A stretch of 64,000 nt of DNA from positions 4,216,001 through 4,280,000 of the forward strand of contig JAPFFF010000007.1 in NCBI GenBank assembly GCA_039105265.1, given 5' to 3'. This stretch comes from Tritrichomonas musculus. Lineage: Eukaryota; Parabasalia; Tritrichomonadida; Tritrichomonadidae. The notes beneath the pieces were generated by a model. That model worked only from the letters and a program-made list of their open reading frames with translations. It did no database searches and had not been told where the DNA came from. A program made the position numbers and the translations under genes. Within the stretch, counting starts at the first letter, position 1, and every line of letters begins with the position of its first letter. Below, one piece after another: positions 27,432 to 39,820 of the stretch.

Positions 27432-29046
27432 AATATTTATATGTTTAACAAGTTGTTGGTCAAATATTGAGCATATTCCTCTGTTCAATTTCGAGAAACA
27501 AAAAAATCAAATCTGACCAAATATTGAAGTTTTTTAAAGATTGATTAAATTAATAAATGTTTTCATTTATAATATTGTTTATTAACTATGATTATATATT
27601 TTTATTAAAATAAAATTCAATTAGAAACTAGATATTTTTATTTTTTTAAAAAATTTCAAAAGGCAAACGTTTTTAAAAAGATTGAGATTGCCCAGGTTTG
27701 AAAGACCCTATTTTTAATCTTCATCATATTGTATTCTATTATATTTAATTAATTGTTTTTTTGTAATTTGCTTCTGATAAAGAAAAAAAAAGAACTATTA
27801 AAAATTTTTAAATAAAAAATTAACGTCTTGCCTCAATTATTTCAAAGTATCACTGAATTTTTTCAAGCATCTTTAAGAAAATAAAAAAAATATAAATAAC
27901 AAAGAGATATCTCGCAAGGATTTTTAAATAAATAGGTTAAATGTTCTTTTTTATGTTTTTATAATAAGTATACAAGAAGATATTTTCTTTCAAATAGCAC
28001 AAAATTACTATGAAGATAATTCTTTAAAACATTAATTGTGAATATTTATTTTTAACATTTAAAAATTAAGACTCATTAATTATATATCATTAATATGATA
28101 TTTATGTGAATTAACTTATTATTTTTTTATTTGGATCAATACTTGTGAATGCCTATTGACAATGAAAATGACATTTTTCCAACCATTATTTTGGTTTATT
28201 GTGCTTTTAGAATTAGCATATTAGTTAATATTAAGATTCTTATTTGGAAGCTAATTCAAAGAAAATAATATTGTAAAAAAAAATCAAATAATGGTATCGA
28301 GCCCCTAACGAAGCTTGTTCAAAGGCATGATAACCTTGTTGATTTGTTTTGAAATGTAAGAATCATTATTTCACCTTGGGAATAAGAGATTTATGCTTAT
28401 CAAATTTATATAAAATTTTTTTCAAATATTAATAATGAATATTTTTCTCAGTATTAAACAGAGATTTTTATTAAATAATTCGTAAATAAAACTTTTTAGA
28501 ATTTATTTTAATAAATAATTTGGCTGTGTATGAAAATTTTGGGCCAATTATTCTAAAAATGTAAATATATTTGTTCTTAAAAAACTCGTTTTTAAATTTT
28601 CTTAAAGATGCTTGAAAAAATTCAGTGATACTTTGAAATAATTGAGGCAAGACGTTAATTTTTTATTTAAAAATTTTTAATAGTTCTTTTTTTTTCTTTA
28701 TCAGAAGCAAATTACAAAAAAACAATTAATTAAATATAATAGAATACAATATGATGAAGATTAAAAATTGGGTCTTTCAAACCTGGGCAATCTCAATCTT
28801 TTTAAAAACGTTTGCCTTTTGAAATTTTTTAAAAAAATAAAAATATCTAGTTTCTAATTGAATTTTATTTTAATAAAAATATATGATCATAGTTAATAAA
28901 CAATATTATAAATGAAAACATTTATTAATTTAATCAATCTTTAAAAAACTTCAATATTTGGTCAGATTTGATTTTTTTGTTTCTCGAAATTGAACAGAGG
29001 AATATGCTCAATATTTGACCAACAACTTGTTAAACATATAAATATT
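27432..29046. mobile_element. Fold-back element 1 (451-bp inverted arms)
   Basis: The arm 27,432-27,882 is repeated in reverse complement at 28,596-29,046 with very few differences. The outer ends start AATATTTATATGTTTAACAA and the inner ends finish at AAGCATCTTTAAGAAAAT. The 713-base spacer is AT-rich with no transposase frame. Weaker matching (ATACCA) continues a few bases outside. Such symmetric arms suggest a non-autonomous fold-back or long terminal-inverted-repeat transposon of recent origin. Confidence 0.85.
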
Positions 29047-29101
29047 GTCTGGTATCAATTATATCCTGAAAACTAGAACAGAAAAAATTTCGAACACTTC
29101 T

Positions 29102-29350
29102 GCAAAAACGAAAGAGAAACTGGTTGAGAAAATAAAAAGTGCTTTTTCATCATTTTTATCTAAATTTTGATAAATTATATATTGATATCATGTAAATTTG
29201 GTTAAAATAAATGCCTTAACAGTTTTTCCCTGATTTATAATAATCATATTAAATATAAAATAATTAAATTTTTTTGTTAATAATATATATAAATATACAA
29301 ATAAATTATAATCTCATAAGATATTGGAACGAGAAATTGATTGTAACTAA
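29102..29350 (+). repeat. Duplicated segment, copy A (uninterrupted)
   Basis: The 249-base stretch beginning at AAAGAGAAACTGGTTGAG and ending at TTGTAACTAA is repeated at 31,921-32,119 plus 33,821-33,889. In the second copy the segment is split by fold-back element 3. Copy A therefore shows the pre-insertion sequence. Confidence 0.8.
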
Positions 29351-29616
29351 GTCATCGAAATAGAGCTAAAAGTTACGTAAAAAAATTGAATTTTTCAGAA
29401 AAAGTGAAAAGAATTGAAAAGGAATTGCAAATTGGTCTGAGACAATTTGCAACTTCAATGTACTAGCAAATGTAACTTTTTAATAAATCGTAATAAAAGG
29501 TTGTATTTATATTTTTTAAATAAATAAAACAAAAAACAATGTCAAAATTTTAAAAGAAGTAACATTTTTTATGCTATATATTTATTTAAATACAAGTCAT
29601 TTCAATTTTAATATAG

Positions 29617-31212
29617 TACTGTTCATATTAGGTAAAATGTTCATTTTTTATAAAGACGTTAAGGAAAAAATCTATTTTATTTGCTTTTTTTCCAGCAAAT
29701 AATGAATAATTTGATTTTTTAAGTAATAGCAAATTATCAACAAACTAACATGAATTAAAATAACCGATGAAATGAACGTTTATAAACTCATACAAAAAGA
29801 TATTAGGTTGGATGGTCAAAAATGAAAGTCAATTAAAACAATTAATTTTATGATTTTCGTGTTTAAAAAAGATTAATTTAACAATATTCGGTATTTTTAG
29901 CCTATCCTAAATCGTTAGCGATGAGATAATTTGAATTAATAGTTTTTTTTTTATAATCATTTTTATTTTGATAATATTTACTTAAATATTAATTGTTTCT
30001 TTATCCAATTAACTAAAATTTAATCATATAGTAATTACATATTTAAATATACCACCACTTTCCAATTAACAATATTTTGCTTCCAGAAAACTAAAATTTA
30101 AAAATTGTTTTAATTCGTATGTTTCGTCTATCCAGCTATCAATAACAAGATAAAAAAATTAAGATTTATAATGAATATGAGGTATTGTTTTGTGTTATGA
30201 AGAAAATTTTGATTATGAAAGAAGTGATGTGTTTTAACAGCTCAATTCTTGAAAATTCCGAAAAAAAAAAAATTGATTTAAAAGAAGTATTCTTAAATGA
30301 TTAATTGATTTTTACAAATAAGTATCAAAATAGATTAATAATAGTTTAAATAAATATGAGAAAGAAAATAAATGCAAAAACGGATTGAAAACCTATACTT
30401 TTGCATCATTTATATAAGTTTATTGAATTTTAGAAAAAAGTGAATTTTTCTCATGACAAAGTAAGTTTCATCTATATAATTTTACATTTAATAATATTAT
30501 ACTAAAGAGCATATAATTTTCACCTTAAATATCAATATTCCAGAAATTTTTGCTTCCAAGAAGCAATCAATTAAAAACATAAATTTTCATTTTTATTATT
30601 ACAGGGATTTAAAAAAGTGATTTTATGCTAGTATCTTATTTCTAAATCATGCATATTATATTTTTTGCTATGCAGTTTTTATATTTTCTGTTATAAAATT
30701 GATAATTCATTTTTGATGACTTTTTTAAAAAATCCAGCAATTTTCAATATATACAGAGAATTATGAAATTCTGATAATAGAAATATATAAAATGAATGAT
30801 AACCTTATGTTTACATTGCTTTTTCTAAAAAAATAATTGATATTTAAGTAAATATTATCAAAATAAAAATGATTATAAAAAAAAAACTATTAATTCAAAT
30901 TATCTCATCGCCAACGATTTATGATAGGCTAAAAATACCGAATATTGTTAAATTAATCTGTTTTAAACACGCAAATCATAAAATTAATTGTTTTAATTGA
31001 CTTTCACTTTTGACCATCCAACCTGGTATCTTTTTGTATGAGTTTATAAACGTTCATTTCATCGGTTATTTTAATTCATGTTAGTTTGTTGATAATTTGC
31101 TATTACTTAAAAAATCAAATTATTCATTATTTGCTGGAAAAAAAGCAAATAAAAAAGATTTTTTCCTTAACGTCTTTATAAAAAATGAACATTTTACCTA
31201 ATATGAACAGTA
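29617..31212. mobile_element. Fold-back element 2 (372-bp inverted arms)
   Basis: The arm 29,617-29,989 returns as its reverse complement at 30,841-31,212. The ends are TACTGTTCATATTAGGTAAA in both directions; if the outermost TA is a target duplication, the element proper begins CTGTTCATATTAGG, compatible with Tc1/mariner-type TA insertion. The arms differ at scattered positions only. The spacer (851 bases) has no long frame. Sequences related to 34,110-34,190 flank it at 29,543-29,575 and 31,215-31,260, so it too may have inserted into a duplicated segment. Confidence 0.8.
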
Positions 31213-31539
31213 TTATATTTTAATTAATAGATCAAAAAAAGATATTTATAATGTATATTTTAGTTTCTTTTACTTAATGACTTAAAAAATCTCAGTACAA
31301 TTGAGAAAAAACTTAATTTATTATTTTGGATTACAAATAGCAATAACGGTAATAAAATATTTAAAGATTTACAAGAATGATAAAATATTTTCATTTAATA
31401 CTTGTTAATTAATTGATGATTAGCCTTAGTGTACTTGATTTTGTAAAGCTTTAAATAAAGCTTTAGATGAAAACAAAATGTTTTTTTTTTTTTTTTTTTC
31501 TATTGTTTTTGAAAATGCATATAAAATAGTAACATTTAA

Positions 31540-31767
31540 GGTACAAATCTAGTACGTTTAGAAACCAAAAATTTTTTTGACACTTTATTAAAACTAAAGG
31601 ACATGTTATATAAAAAAATATTTTTATCAATAAAATTTTATAAAAAAAAAATAAAGTTCAGAATTTCAAATCTGACACGCATTCAAAACAATACTTTTTC
31701 AATAGGGCAAGGGGTCTCAAATATATAACGTGCTTTCTCTCAATCTATAACGTACTAGATTTGTGCC
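31540..31767. mobile_element. TTAA-flanked miniature element (228 bp)
   Basis: The left end GGTACAAATCTAGTACGTT and the right end (inwards) GGCACAAATCTAGTACGTT are inverted repeats, with TTAA directly outside on both sides (31,536-31,539 and 31,768-31,771). The right part, reversed, also matches the left end of the 2.6-kb element at 56,745 beyond the terminal repeat (TGTCAGATTTG, TTCTGAACTTTATTTT). It is a short derivative of the same family. TTAA target choice recalls piggyBac, but the ends do not start with the usual CCC. Confidence 0.8.
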
Positions 31768-32119
31768 TTAAATAATTTTGAATACTTCATAGACCAAAAA
31801 TATAAATTTTATCTCAATTTTTTTAAAAATCGGTTTTTCAGACCAAATTGCATTTTTTTTTTTTTTTCTTTGTTGTTGTTAAATTGATAAAGAAGTATTT
31901 TTTTTCCATTCATTTTCCTCAAAAAACAAAAGAGAAACTGGTTGAGAAAATAAAAAAGTCTTTTTCAAAATATTTATCTAAATTTTGATAAATTATATAC
32001 TGATATTATGTAAAAATGGTTGAAATAATGGCTTTAACAGTTTTTCCCTTTATAATAACGAAATATAATAATCATATTAAATATAAAATAATTAAATTTT
32101 TTGTTAATATATATATATA

Positions 32120-33820
32120 CAGTAGTGAATTTAATATGGTAACGATATTTTTTATGGTAACACTTTTTTTTAGAAAATAATTTTTAAAAAAATAAATTTC
32201 AATTTTTTTCGATATATATGATATTTATTTAAAAACAAAGTATATCAATATATTCAGCAATAAATATATAATATGAAACACAAATGAATTGATGCATAGC
32301 ATTTAAAAATAAATTTTTTTTCAACATTGAAAAGAAAAAATAATTCCAATTTTTTCCAGGTTTACCAGAGTTTTTGCAAATTTATTTATTCATTTAATTT
32401 ATAGTAGATATAATGTTTAATATGTGCCTATTATTTTTCTTTTAATCTAAATTGTCGCTTCAAAAATATTAATTTTTTTAAAAAAAATGAAAATTATCAT
32501 TTCATATTTATGTTAGTAGAAACGATATTTATCAACCTTTTATTTTTTTCCTATAAAAACTTTACATATATATATAATTGATATAGATGTACATATACAT
32601 AGAATCTGCTTAAATTGATATGCTATAAGAAACCCAAAGATGTTTCAAAGAAATTTTTTTTTGTTTTAAATTAAAAAATATCATTATTTCTAGATCTCTG
32701 AAAATAATTCTTATGTTTCATATATTTGAAATAGTATCTAGCAAGAATTATTTTTCAACTTATGAACCGAAAATGAAATATTTGGATTGTAAGCTAACAA
32801 AGTTGAAATTTGTGTAAAATTTTTAAAATTTCATTATTTTAATCAAAATCATTTATAACTTTAATAAATATATTTCAAATCAACTTTTATCCAATATACA
32901 ATGCATAATATATGATAATAGTGATATAAAATGGATTTTTATTAGAGAGGTCTTTGGGTGATTTCTGATTATCATATAATTACATTTTATTTAATATCTC
33001 AAAAAAATAAAAGAAATATGTAAATCTATCTATTATACAATAGCTAATACTACAATAAAAATTAAATGGAAATGGATTATTTAATTATTATTTCAAAATA
33101 AATATTTTTGTTGATCGTTTAAAATTTTATATTGTTTTGCATTTAATCATGTTTTTGTTCATACATAATTACTAGAGATTGCTCTGATTGATTAAATTAT
33201 ATAAAATGCTCTTTTATATACATATATTTAGTATTTTCACGAGTTAATTGCATAAATATCATCAGTTATCAAGATAATAAAATTGAAAATTTTCATATAT
33301 CAGCCAATTTGATTTTTCACTCTAATCTTCAGAAGCATTTTTTAAGAATCTGCCTAAAATTTATTTATATACTAAAATATAAATAAGCAGACATTAAAAT
33401 ATTTTTCAAAAATCATTTAGGTAAAAAAAAATTAACATTCTTTTTATGATACTCTTTTAAACAGTCACCTCAGTTATATTAAATTAAGGAAATTTTCATT
33501 ATATAAATCAAATGAATGAAACCTTTGTAATAAAACAAATATAAGTATAGGTAAAGATTATTTTCAAAATAAAATTAAGATAAAACTTTTCAATCTAAAC
33601 GAGAACAAATAGAATTATTTTTTTCTTTTCAAAGTTGAAAAAACTTTATTTTTAAATGCTATGCATCAATTCATTTGTGTTTCATATTATATGTATATTG
33701 CTGAATATATTGATATACTTTGTTTTTAAATAAATATCATTTATATCGAAAAAAATTGAAATTTATATTTTTTAATTTTTTTACTAAAAAAAAAGTGTTA
33801 CAATATTAAATTAGCAACTG
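32120..33820. mobile_element. Fold-back element 3, Tc1/mariner-like ends
   Basis: The left end CAGTAGTGAATTTAATATGG and the right end (inwards) CAGTTGCTAATTTAATATTG are inverted repeats that extend about 210-230 bases (to about 32,350 and from about 33,612). The element splits the copy of the segment that is whole at 29,102-29,350, in an (AT)n stretch; TA precedes the left CAGT. CAGT ends with TA target preference fit Tc1/mariner. No transposase frame is present in the 1.26-kb spacer. Confidence 0.75.
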
Positions 33821-33889
33821 TTTATATATATATATATAAACAAATTATAATCTCAAACGATATTGGAACTAGAAATTGGTTGTAACTAA

Positions 33890-35123
33890 TTAGGGTTTTT
33901 ATATTTATTTGTTTTACTTTTCAATTATTCACAATGTTAAAATTCATAACTTTACATTTTTTTTTGAATACAATAAAACGGTCTGCTGTCCATATGAAAT
34001 AACGAGAAATGCCTCAAAAAGTCAAACTTGGCTATTCACCTCACTGGACAGGGAAACCCAGCCTATTAATGAAATTCAAACAAATAAAAAAAAGCAGTTT
34101 TAAAATTAAAAAGTAGTAACATTTTTTATGCTATTTTAAGTAATAGGACAAAAAAAAGATATTTATAATGTATATTTAGTTTCTTTTATTTAACAAATTA
34201 TAAATTTTCAATGCAATTGATTGGTATTCATATGTTGCGTATTTATGATAAAGCATTATTTTTTATAATTATTTACTTTTGAGTTAAAATTTAACATTAA
34301 TCATTAAAAAAAATTTTATCATTAAATAAAGATGCTTTTTTGTTTATGAGATTTATTATTCTCTTATTTATTAATATTAATGATTTTTATTATCTAAAAA
34401 CCAAGATACGAAAAAATGACTTGAAAGTAAAATGGTACATATAATAATTCTTTTTGATCGTTAGTTTGTATATCATGGTTTGTACAAAAAGTAAAGTTTG
34501 GTCGTGATCTATATATTATTTCAACAAATCTTTTGAAATTGAATATAAAGTTTTTTTTTTTATCACAAATATATTACTATTTTATTGAAAAATTCAATTA
34601 AAAAATATATAACATCTGACTTTTAAATTTATTTAAAAGACGAATTTAAAAGTCAGATGTTATATAAAATTCAATAGATGAATTTGGTTTTGTTGCATTT
34701 AAAATTGAATTCAAACAGGAATAAACTATTATTCTAAAATATTTGTCAATTAAAAAGAGTTTGAAGAATATTATCAAATGCATATCTACTCGATCATAAG
34801 CAATTTGAATTATCTTTTTTTTTCCAAAGATTTTTGAATTTATTGAAATTTAACTCACATTCAAAACTCAAATTACTAGAGATTTAATAAGTAAAAGTGT
34901 TTTCTAATTACCAATAACTGTAGTAGCATGCCGAAGAGAATAATATATATATATATATATAAATTTAAGATGAAATCATCAAGTATAATCTTCTTTATAA
35001 AAATAATATATAAAAAATCATATATAATCACTTCTTCTTCTTTAAAGGGCGTTTCATAATACATCTCTTCGTAATTGTCATAAAGCAAATTAGCAAATAT
35101 TATTTCCGTTTCAAGTTTAAAAA

Positions 35124-35161
<38 letters not shown>

Positions 35162-35783
35162 TTAAAGTTATGAACATTTTTCGGAAAAAATATGCAAGAT
35201 ATTAACTATCAACATGATATTTAAAGGTATAAGAATTAACATTGTGGAATTGCTAAATGATGGTTTTTTTTTCCCCCCTTTTTTTGAGGAGCATCTGTTG
35301 GAGGAAATATATCTTACTGTAATAAACTCTCATATTTTTTTTTTTTAAATATTTTTCATTTTGATTTTCATATTTGTTGAATATTTTATAAAATATCATC
35401 CATTTAATTAGAGGCTAATGAATTTGATTAAAATTATATATAATTGCATATCAAATATTAGATTCAAATATTAGAATTATTTTTCCATGAAATAACCAGC
35501 TGATGTAATATATATATATTTACTTATATAATCTAATTATATTTTACAAAATAAAATAAAAATATTAATTTTTTGATTATAGAACCCAAAAAAAGAATTT
35601 TCTGAAAATTTTAAGCAATTATTTATAAGATCTATTAACCAAAAGTCAAAATTTTTTTATTAAATTTTTAAAATTTTTATATTTATCTATATAATAAAAA
35701 TACTTTTTTTTTGACTATCTTCTATTTAAAAATTCGTAAGATAGACTTTCTTCAACGAAAGTTTGCAAACTTGAGCAAAATTT

Positions 35784-35818
<35 letters not shown>

Positions 35819-36109
35819 ACTAAGGTGTAAAATCCAAATTTCTATAATGATAAACTCTATTGCTTATACAAATTCAATAGAAATCATAGTCTTTAGAAAA
35901 AATTCTATCCAGCATGACCAAGTAAAAGATATATGTACTCAAAATAACTTTTTAAGAAAATCACAATACCTTTTCTTTTATATGAATATACCACATATTT
36001 TTTTATTTAATTGTCTGTACTTTTTTCCAATACAAAAAGAAAAATATATCTGTTGAAAAAGTCTATCAATTCAAAAAGCAAGTATACAGTTAACCTCAGA
36101 AAAATCATA
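33890..36109. other. AT-rich gene-free DNA with homopolymer runs
   Basis: No supported gene. Contents: part of a duplicated segment (about 34,110-34,190), a perfect hairpin at 34,606-34,666, (AT)n at about 34,942-34,961, and T runs of about 33 at 35,127 and 30 at 35,788. Short open frames here are AT-rich chance frames. Confidence 0.5.
34606..34666. repeat. Perfect 24-bp hairpin
   Basis: Left arm 34,606-34,629 (ending in AACATCTGACTTTTAAATT) is exactly complementary to 34,643-34,666, with a 13-base loop. It is not next to a gene and may be a miniature inverted-repeat element or an RNA hairpin. Confidence 0.7.
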
Positions 36110-36120
36110 TCACTTTTTTA
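36110..36120 (+). promoter_or_regulatory. Inr-like initiator before the surface-protein gene
   Basis: TCACTTTTTTA ends one base before the ATG at 36,122. It matches the trichomonad initiator form (TCA then pyrimidine and A/T-rich), which in this group lies a few bases before the start codon. Confidence 0.6.
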
Positions 36121-36121
36121 C

Positions 36122-39100
36122 ATGTTTTTTTTAAGCTTACTCATCCAAGCTCTATCTGAACCATTTGAAGAAACATATGAAGGCGATGGATATGCAACAC
36201 TACCTGCTTCCCGAAGTCCTGCCACTTTAACTATCAAAAATGGACATGCATTAATGATGGTTGAATGGCCTGATGCCATAATAAAAATAAGTCACTCTGG
36301 GTTAGGTACTCCTAAAACATTAACTCATCTTGATGGCTATAGTTTATTCACTTTTAATAATGCCGCTATAGTTGAAATGACATTCAAGTCTACCACATCT
36401 TTCTATGTTGTCCAATGTCCCCAAGAAAATTCAAATCAAGGAGCTATACAATATTTTTCAAATGTAAGAAAAAATAGTTATTCATCTGATGGAATTGCTA
36501 AAGATATTTATTTTTCGTTATTTGGAATATATGATTTTAGTGGTTCTATTAAAACTTCAGGACTTGGATCAGCCACAATTCATTATTATGACTCATCAAA
36601 TAAAGCACAAGAAGCTCGTATTGGTGATGCTGTTTCTCTTAAATCAATTCATTTTTCTAGTTCTTTGATTCGTTCTATGATAGGATCACTTATATATCAA
36701 CTTAAATTAGATGCCACTCAATCATTAAATCCAACAGTCGTGACATACTTAGATCTACAATGGGAAAAAGTTTCTGAAAATAATAATAATTATGCTGGAA
36801 ATAATGCATATGGCGGATTCAAAGATAAACTCATAACAAAAGCCATTAAAGATATCGTCCCAAAAGAAATAAAATACGAAGTTTCCATATCTTCATCATT
36901 AACTACAGATTATACTCTTGGTTATCAATTTGATGATCAAAAAATTCAAACCTTATCATTATCTGCTGGAACTATTTCTTTTCCAAAAAATGCTCCATTC
37001 ACATTTACTTTGTATGTAAAATCACAATATTGCAACGATTTTGTGAAAATAAAATCTGCTGATGTTAATAACTTTGCTGAAAAGACAACAATGTCAATAT
37101 CATTAAATGACGTTCCTGATCAATGCAAATATGCAAAGAAAACCTATTATTTGAAAATAAAGAATGGAATGTCGGTAAGTACGGGCTGTCAAATTGTTGT
37201 GATTGATGAAAATAATCGACAAACACCTCTTGATAGTGGAGAAATGTATAGTAATTCGGCAGAATCTTATAAACCATTTTCCGTGACGGTCTATTTGTTT
37301 CATTCAGGCTATTGCCAAAAGCTTTTAGGAGTGGTTAATGCTTATGAATCAGAAACAAATTCTATAATATATGATAATTCCATAGTCCCTGAAGTATGCT
37401 TAGCTTATACAGTATGCATTGTGCCAAACCTTCCAGATAGTTATAAATTAGGATACATAGATTTAAGTGATGATAAGAATACAGATATCACCCCAATTGG
37501 AACTTCATTTATAAAAAGAAGTAATGAAGAATTTGAAGTTCAATTATATTTGATAAAAAGTGAGAAATGTGCAAGCAATTTTGAATTAAATAAAGTAAAA
37601 GCTGTTAGAAGCATTTCCAGCTGTATTCAATACTCTTTGTCTAATGTTCCAGATGAATGCAAAGAACAAGGAGTAGATACATATTCAGTTTGCTTTGATT
37701 TAACCAATATTCCAAATACTTATTCAATTGGATATACAACAAGTCTCAATCCAGATGCTGATCCTATTCTTTTAGATGAAACTCCAATTGAATACTCGTC
37801 AGAATTTTCAGTTACATTGTATTTATTGTCAGGTTCAAACTGCGAAATTGGTACTTATAATGCCCAAATTAATAGTAACTGTGTTGCTTTAACCGAAAAT
37901 GATATCACCTCTAAGTGCACACCATCTCAACAAACATTTTATATTAAAATTGAAAATGATATTGATGCTTCTGGCTATACATTATATGTGAAAAAGGGTG
38001 AAGAATATGAAGAGATCACAAAAGACTCACCTTACACGGATAATCAACCCAATTTATTTATGGTTGAGATTTATATCAAATCACAGAAATGCACAGATTA
38101 CACTCTTATCAACTCTTACCAAGCATCATTATCAGAATCATTTGTTACTAGTATAAATGATGCTAACATTCCTGAAAAGTGCTTGGATACAACTGATTAT
38201 ATAGTCTGCATTGATTTATCAGAAATAACAGATGAATATTCATTTGGCTACAAGGTGGATTATGAAGAAAGCCAGGAAATGCATGCTTTGAAAAATGGAA
38301 AAAATACAATAACATACAATGGCCAATTTACTCTCAGCCTTTATATCACCAAAGGTCCAAACTGTAATGATAATCAGTTCTATGACGTATACACAGGAAG
38401 ACTGGAAGAAGATTGCTCAACAATATCATTGTCAACGATTCAAAATGCTTGCAAACCGAATGAAGACACATCAATCGAACCAGGTCCTGTACCCAAAGGC
38501 AAATATTATTGCATTTGCAAAGGAGATGATTTATGCAATGATTGCACAAATGGAATAGAAAGCAATGATGTCACAAAAGTGGAAAGCATGACTACTGATC
38601 CAGGAGAAGGTGTCATTATCAAAGTTTTCGCAAATGTATCGATTTCTTCTTCTGTTTTCACTAATGACCACAATGTTGAAGTCAATAAACTTAATGTTCT
38701 CACTATTACAAATGTTGAAAACGTTGATGTTTCTGACACAACAAAGCTTAAAGTAGGAAACCATCTTAATTTTGATAGCGGTGACAATGTAATAATTGAA
38801 CCTAAAAGTTCATCTCTTTCAGTTAAGTTATCAACAGTTGATGCTGGAAAACCATTCACAATTCAAATTCCTGAGAGTTTTAATGAGCCATTAAAGCTTG
38901 TTGTTACAAATAATAATGAGAAGGTAAAGGCACCAAAGATAAAAGTTGAAGGAGAAGGAGAGTTAAATGCATATGATTATCCTTTCAATAATATCGAAGC
39001 AGTTGATACAGTTAAAGTAATTAAAGGTGTTATTTTAATTTGTTCTCCACAAGAAGATGGTGAAAAATGTGATGCTGAAGAAATAAATGATTATAAAGTT

Positions 39101-39820
39101 TTGAATGTATTTTCAAGCTTTGACCAAAGCCTTGAAAAAGATACAAAAATAATTTTCTACCTTTATACATTCAGTTCAAGCTATTTGGACATTGACATTA
39201 ACAAATTGAGTGGACAGGAATTGATGATATTTGCAGAAAATACTTTATTAGAAAATGGTGATAAAAAGCTTCGTGTTATGTCAACTACAGTTTTGCATTC
39301 AAATAATGAAAATGTTAAATTGGAAGGTTCGAGTGGATCAACGATTATTGATGATGACTATGCAAACTCATTTGTGGTTGGCTATAATGATCAATTAAAA
39401 GTTGTTCAAGATGAAAAAATTACCTCTTCGAAACCACAAATTACTGTTCAAGCTCAAAAGAAAGATTCAACAATTGTTTTCGAAAATAAGCTCGATGTTC
39501 AAAAGTCTAATTTTTATCTTGATACAGCACAAAAAGATTCAAAAGTCACTATTTATCTCGGCGATAATGAACAGACCGACATTTATAATTTCTTTGGTAA
39601 AAGTGATGATATAGATGTTAATTTTGAAAAAGGAGCCCCAAGCAAAAATAGTAATCCAAAAGGAGGATTAGGAACAGGTGGAATCATTGGCATCGTTGTT
39701 GCAGTGGTTGTTGTTGTCGCTGCTGTAATTGGAGTTGTTGTATTTCTGGTTATTCGAAAGAGAAAGAATGACAATAAAAGCTCCGTAGGAGAAAATGAAG
39801 CAGGCAATGATGACATTTAA
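36122..39820 (+). CDS. Large type I surface protein with cysteine-bearing repeats
   Basis: This is a 1,232-residue protein. The frame is open from 36,011, but that reading begins with TTG; the ATG at 36,122 lies directly behind an Inr-like motif and gives a clean signal peptide (MFFLSLLIQALS, then EPFEE). Residues about 30-300 are beta-rich without a known motif. From about 300 to 860 there are six or so related repeats of 85-100 residues with pattern C..Y.VC..L.N.P..Y..GY, then F.V.LYL..S..C, each with three cysteines. One cysteine cluster (YYCICKGDDLCNDC) follows near residue 800. The C-terminal end has a strong membrane span (about 1,187-1,211) and a short charged tail. The role is unknown; it is probably an adhesion or coat protein. 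A fragment of the gene has been copied to 14,991-15,393. Confidence 0.8.
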   Translation: MFFLSLLIQALSEPFEETYEGDGYATLPASRSPATLTIKNGHALMMVEWPDAIIKISHSGLGTPKTLTHLDGYSLFTFNNAAIVEMTFKSTTSFYVVQCPQENSNQGAIQYFSNVRKNSYSSDGIAKDIYFSLFGIYDFSGSIKTSGLGSATIHYYDSSNKAQEARIGDAVSLKSIHFSSSLIRSMIGSLIYQLKLDATQSLNPTVVTYLDLQWEKVSENNNNYAGNNAYGGFKDKLITKAIKDIVPKEIKYEVSISSSLTTDYTLGYQFDDQKIQTLSLSAGTISFPKNAPFTFTLYVKSQYCNDFVKIKSADVNNFAEKTTMSISLNDVPDQCKYAKKTYYLKIKNGMSVSTGCQIVVIDENNRQTPLDSGEMYSNSAESYKPFSVTVYLFHSGYCQKLLGVVNAYESETNSIIYDNSIVPEVCLAYTVCIVPNLPDSYKLGYIDLSDDKNTDITPIGTSFIKRSNEEFEVQLYLIKSEKCASNFELNKVKAVRSISSCIQYSLSNVPDECKEQGVDTYSVCFDLTNIPNTYSIGYTTSLNPDADPILLDETPIEYSSEFSVTLYLLSGSNCEIGTYNAQINSNCVALTENDITSKCTPSQQTFYIKIENDIDASGYTLYVKKGEEYEEITKDSPYTDNQPNLFMVEIYIKSQKCTDYTLINSYQASLSESFVTSINDANIPEKCLDTTDYIVCIDLSEITDEYSFGYKVDYEESQEMHALKNGKNTITYNGQFTLSLYITKGPNCNDNQFYDVYTGRLEEDCSTISLSTIQNACKPNEDTSIEPGPVPKGKYYCICKGDDLCNDCTNGIESNDVTKVESMTTDPGEGVIIKVFANVSISSSVFTNDHNVEVNKLNVLTITNVENVDVSDTTKLKVGNHLNFDSGDNVIIEPKSSSLSVKLSTVDAGKPFTIQIPESFNEPLKLVVTNNNEKVKAPKIKVEGEGELNAYDYPFNNIEAVDTVKVIKGVILICSPQEDGEKCDAEEINDYKVLNVFSSFDQSLEKDTKIIFYLYTFSSSYLDIDINKLSGQELMIFAENTLLENGDKKLRVMSTTVLHSNNENVKLEGSSGSTIIDDDYANSFVVGYNDQLKVVQDEKITSSKPQITVQAQKKDSTIVFENKLDVQKSNFYLDTAQKDSKVTIYLGDNEQTDIYNFFGKSDDIDVNFEKGAPSKNSNPKGGLGTGGIIGIVVAVVVVVAAVIGVVVFLVIRKRKNDNKSSVGENEAGNDDI

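Noticed and set aside
27306-27488. Minus-strand 60-codon frame
   Set aside because: It overlaps the arm of fold-back element 1 and has random-like composition.
28290-28345. tRNA-like 3' half (minus strand, GGGGCTCGATACC)
   Set aside because: It has a B-box-like word, but the T stem pairs at only three of five positions and no acceptor or anticodon stem forms.
33909-34103. Plus-strand 64-codon frame with SKSQTWLFTSLDRETQPI
   Set aside because: Composition is somewhat protein-like, but it is isolated, short, has no homologue I know and lies in a repeat-rich region.
35127-35817. T runs of about 33 and 30 bases
   Set aside because: Probably replication slippage; not linked to a gene as a Pol III terminator.
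36011-36121. Upstream extension of the surface-protein frame
   Set aside because: It starts with TTG, would precede the signal peptide and contains the Inr-like motif.
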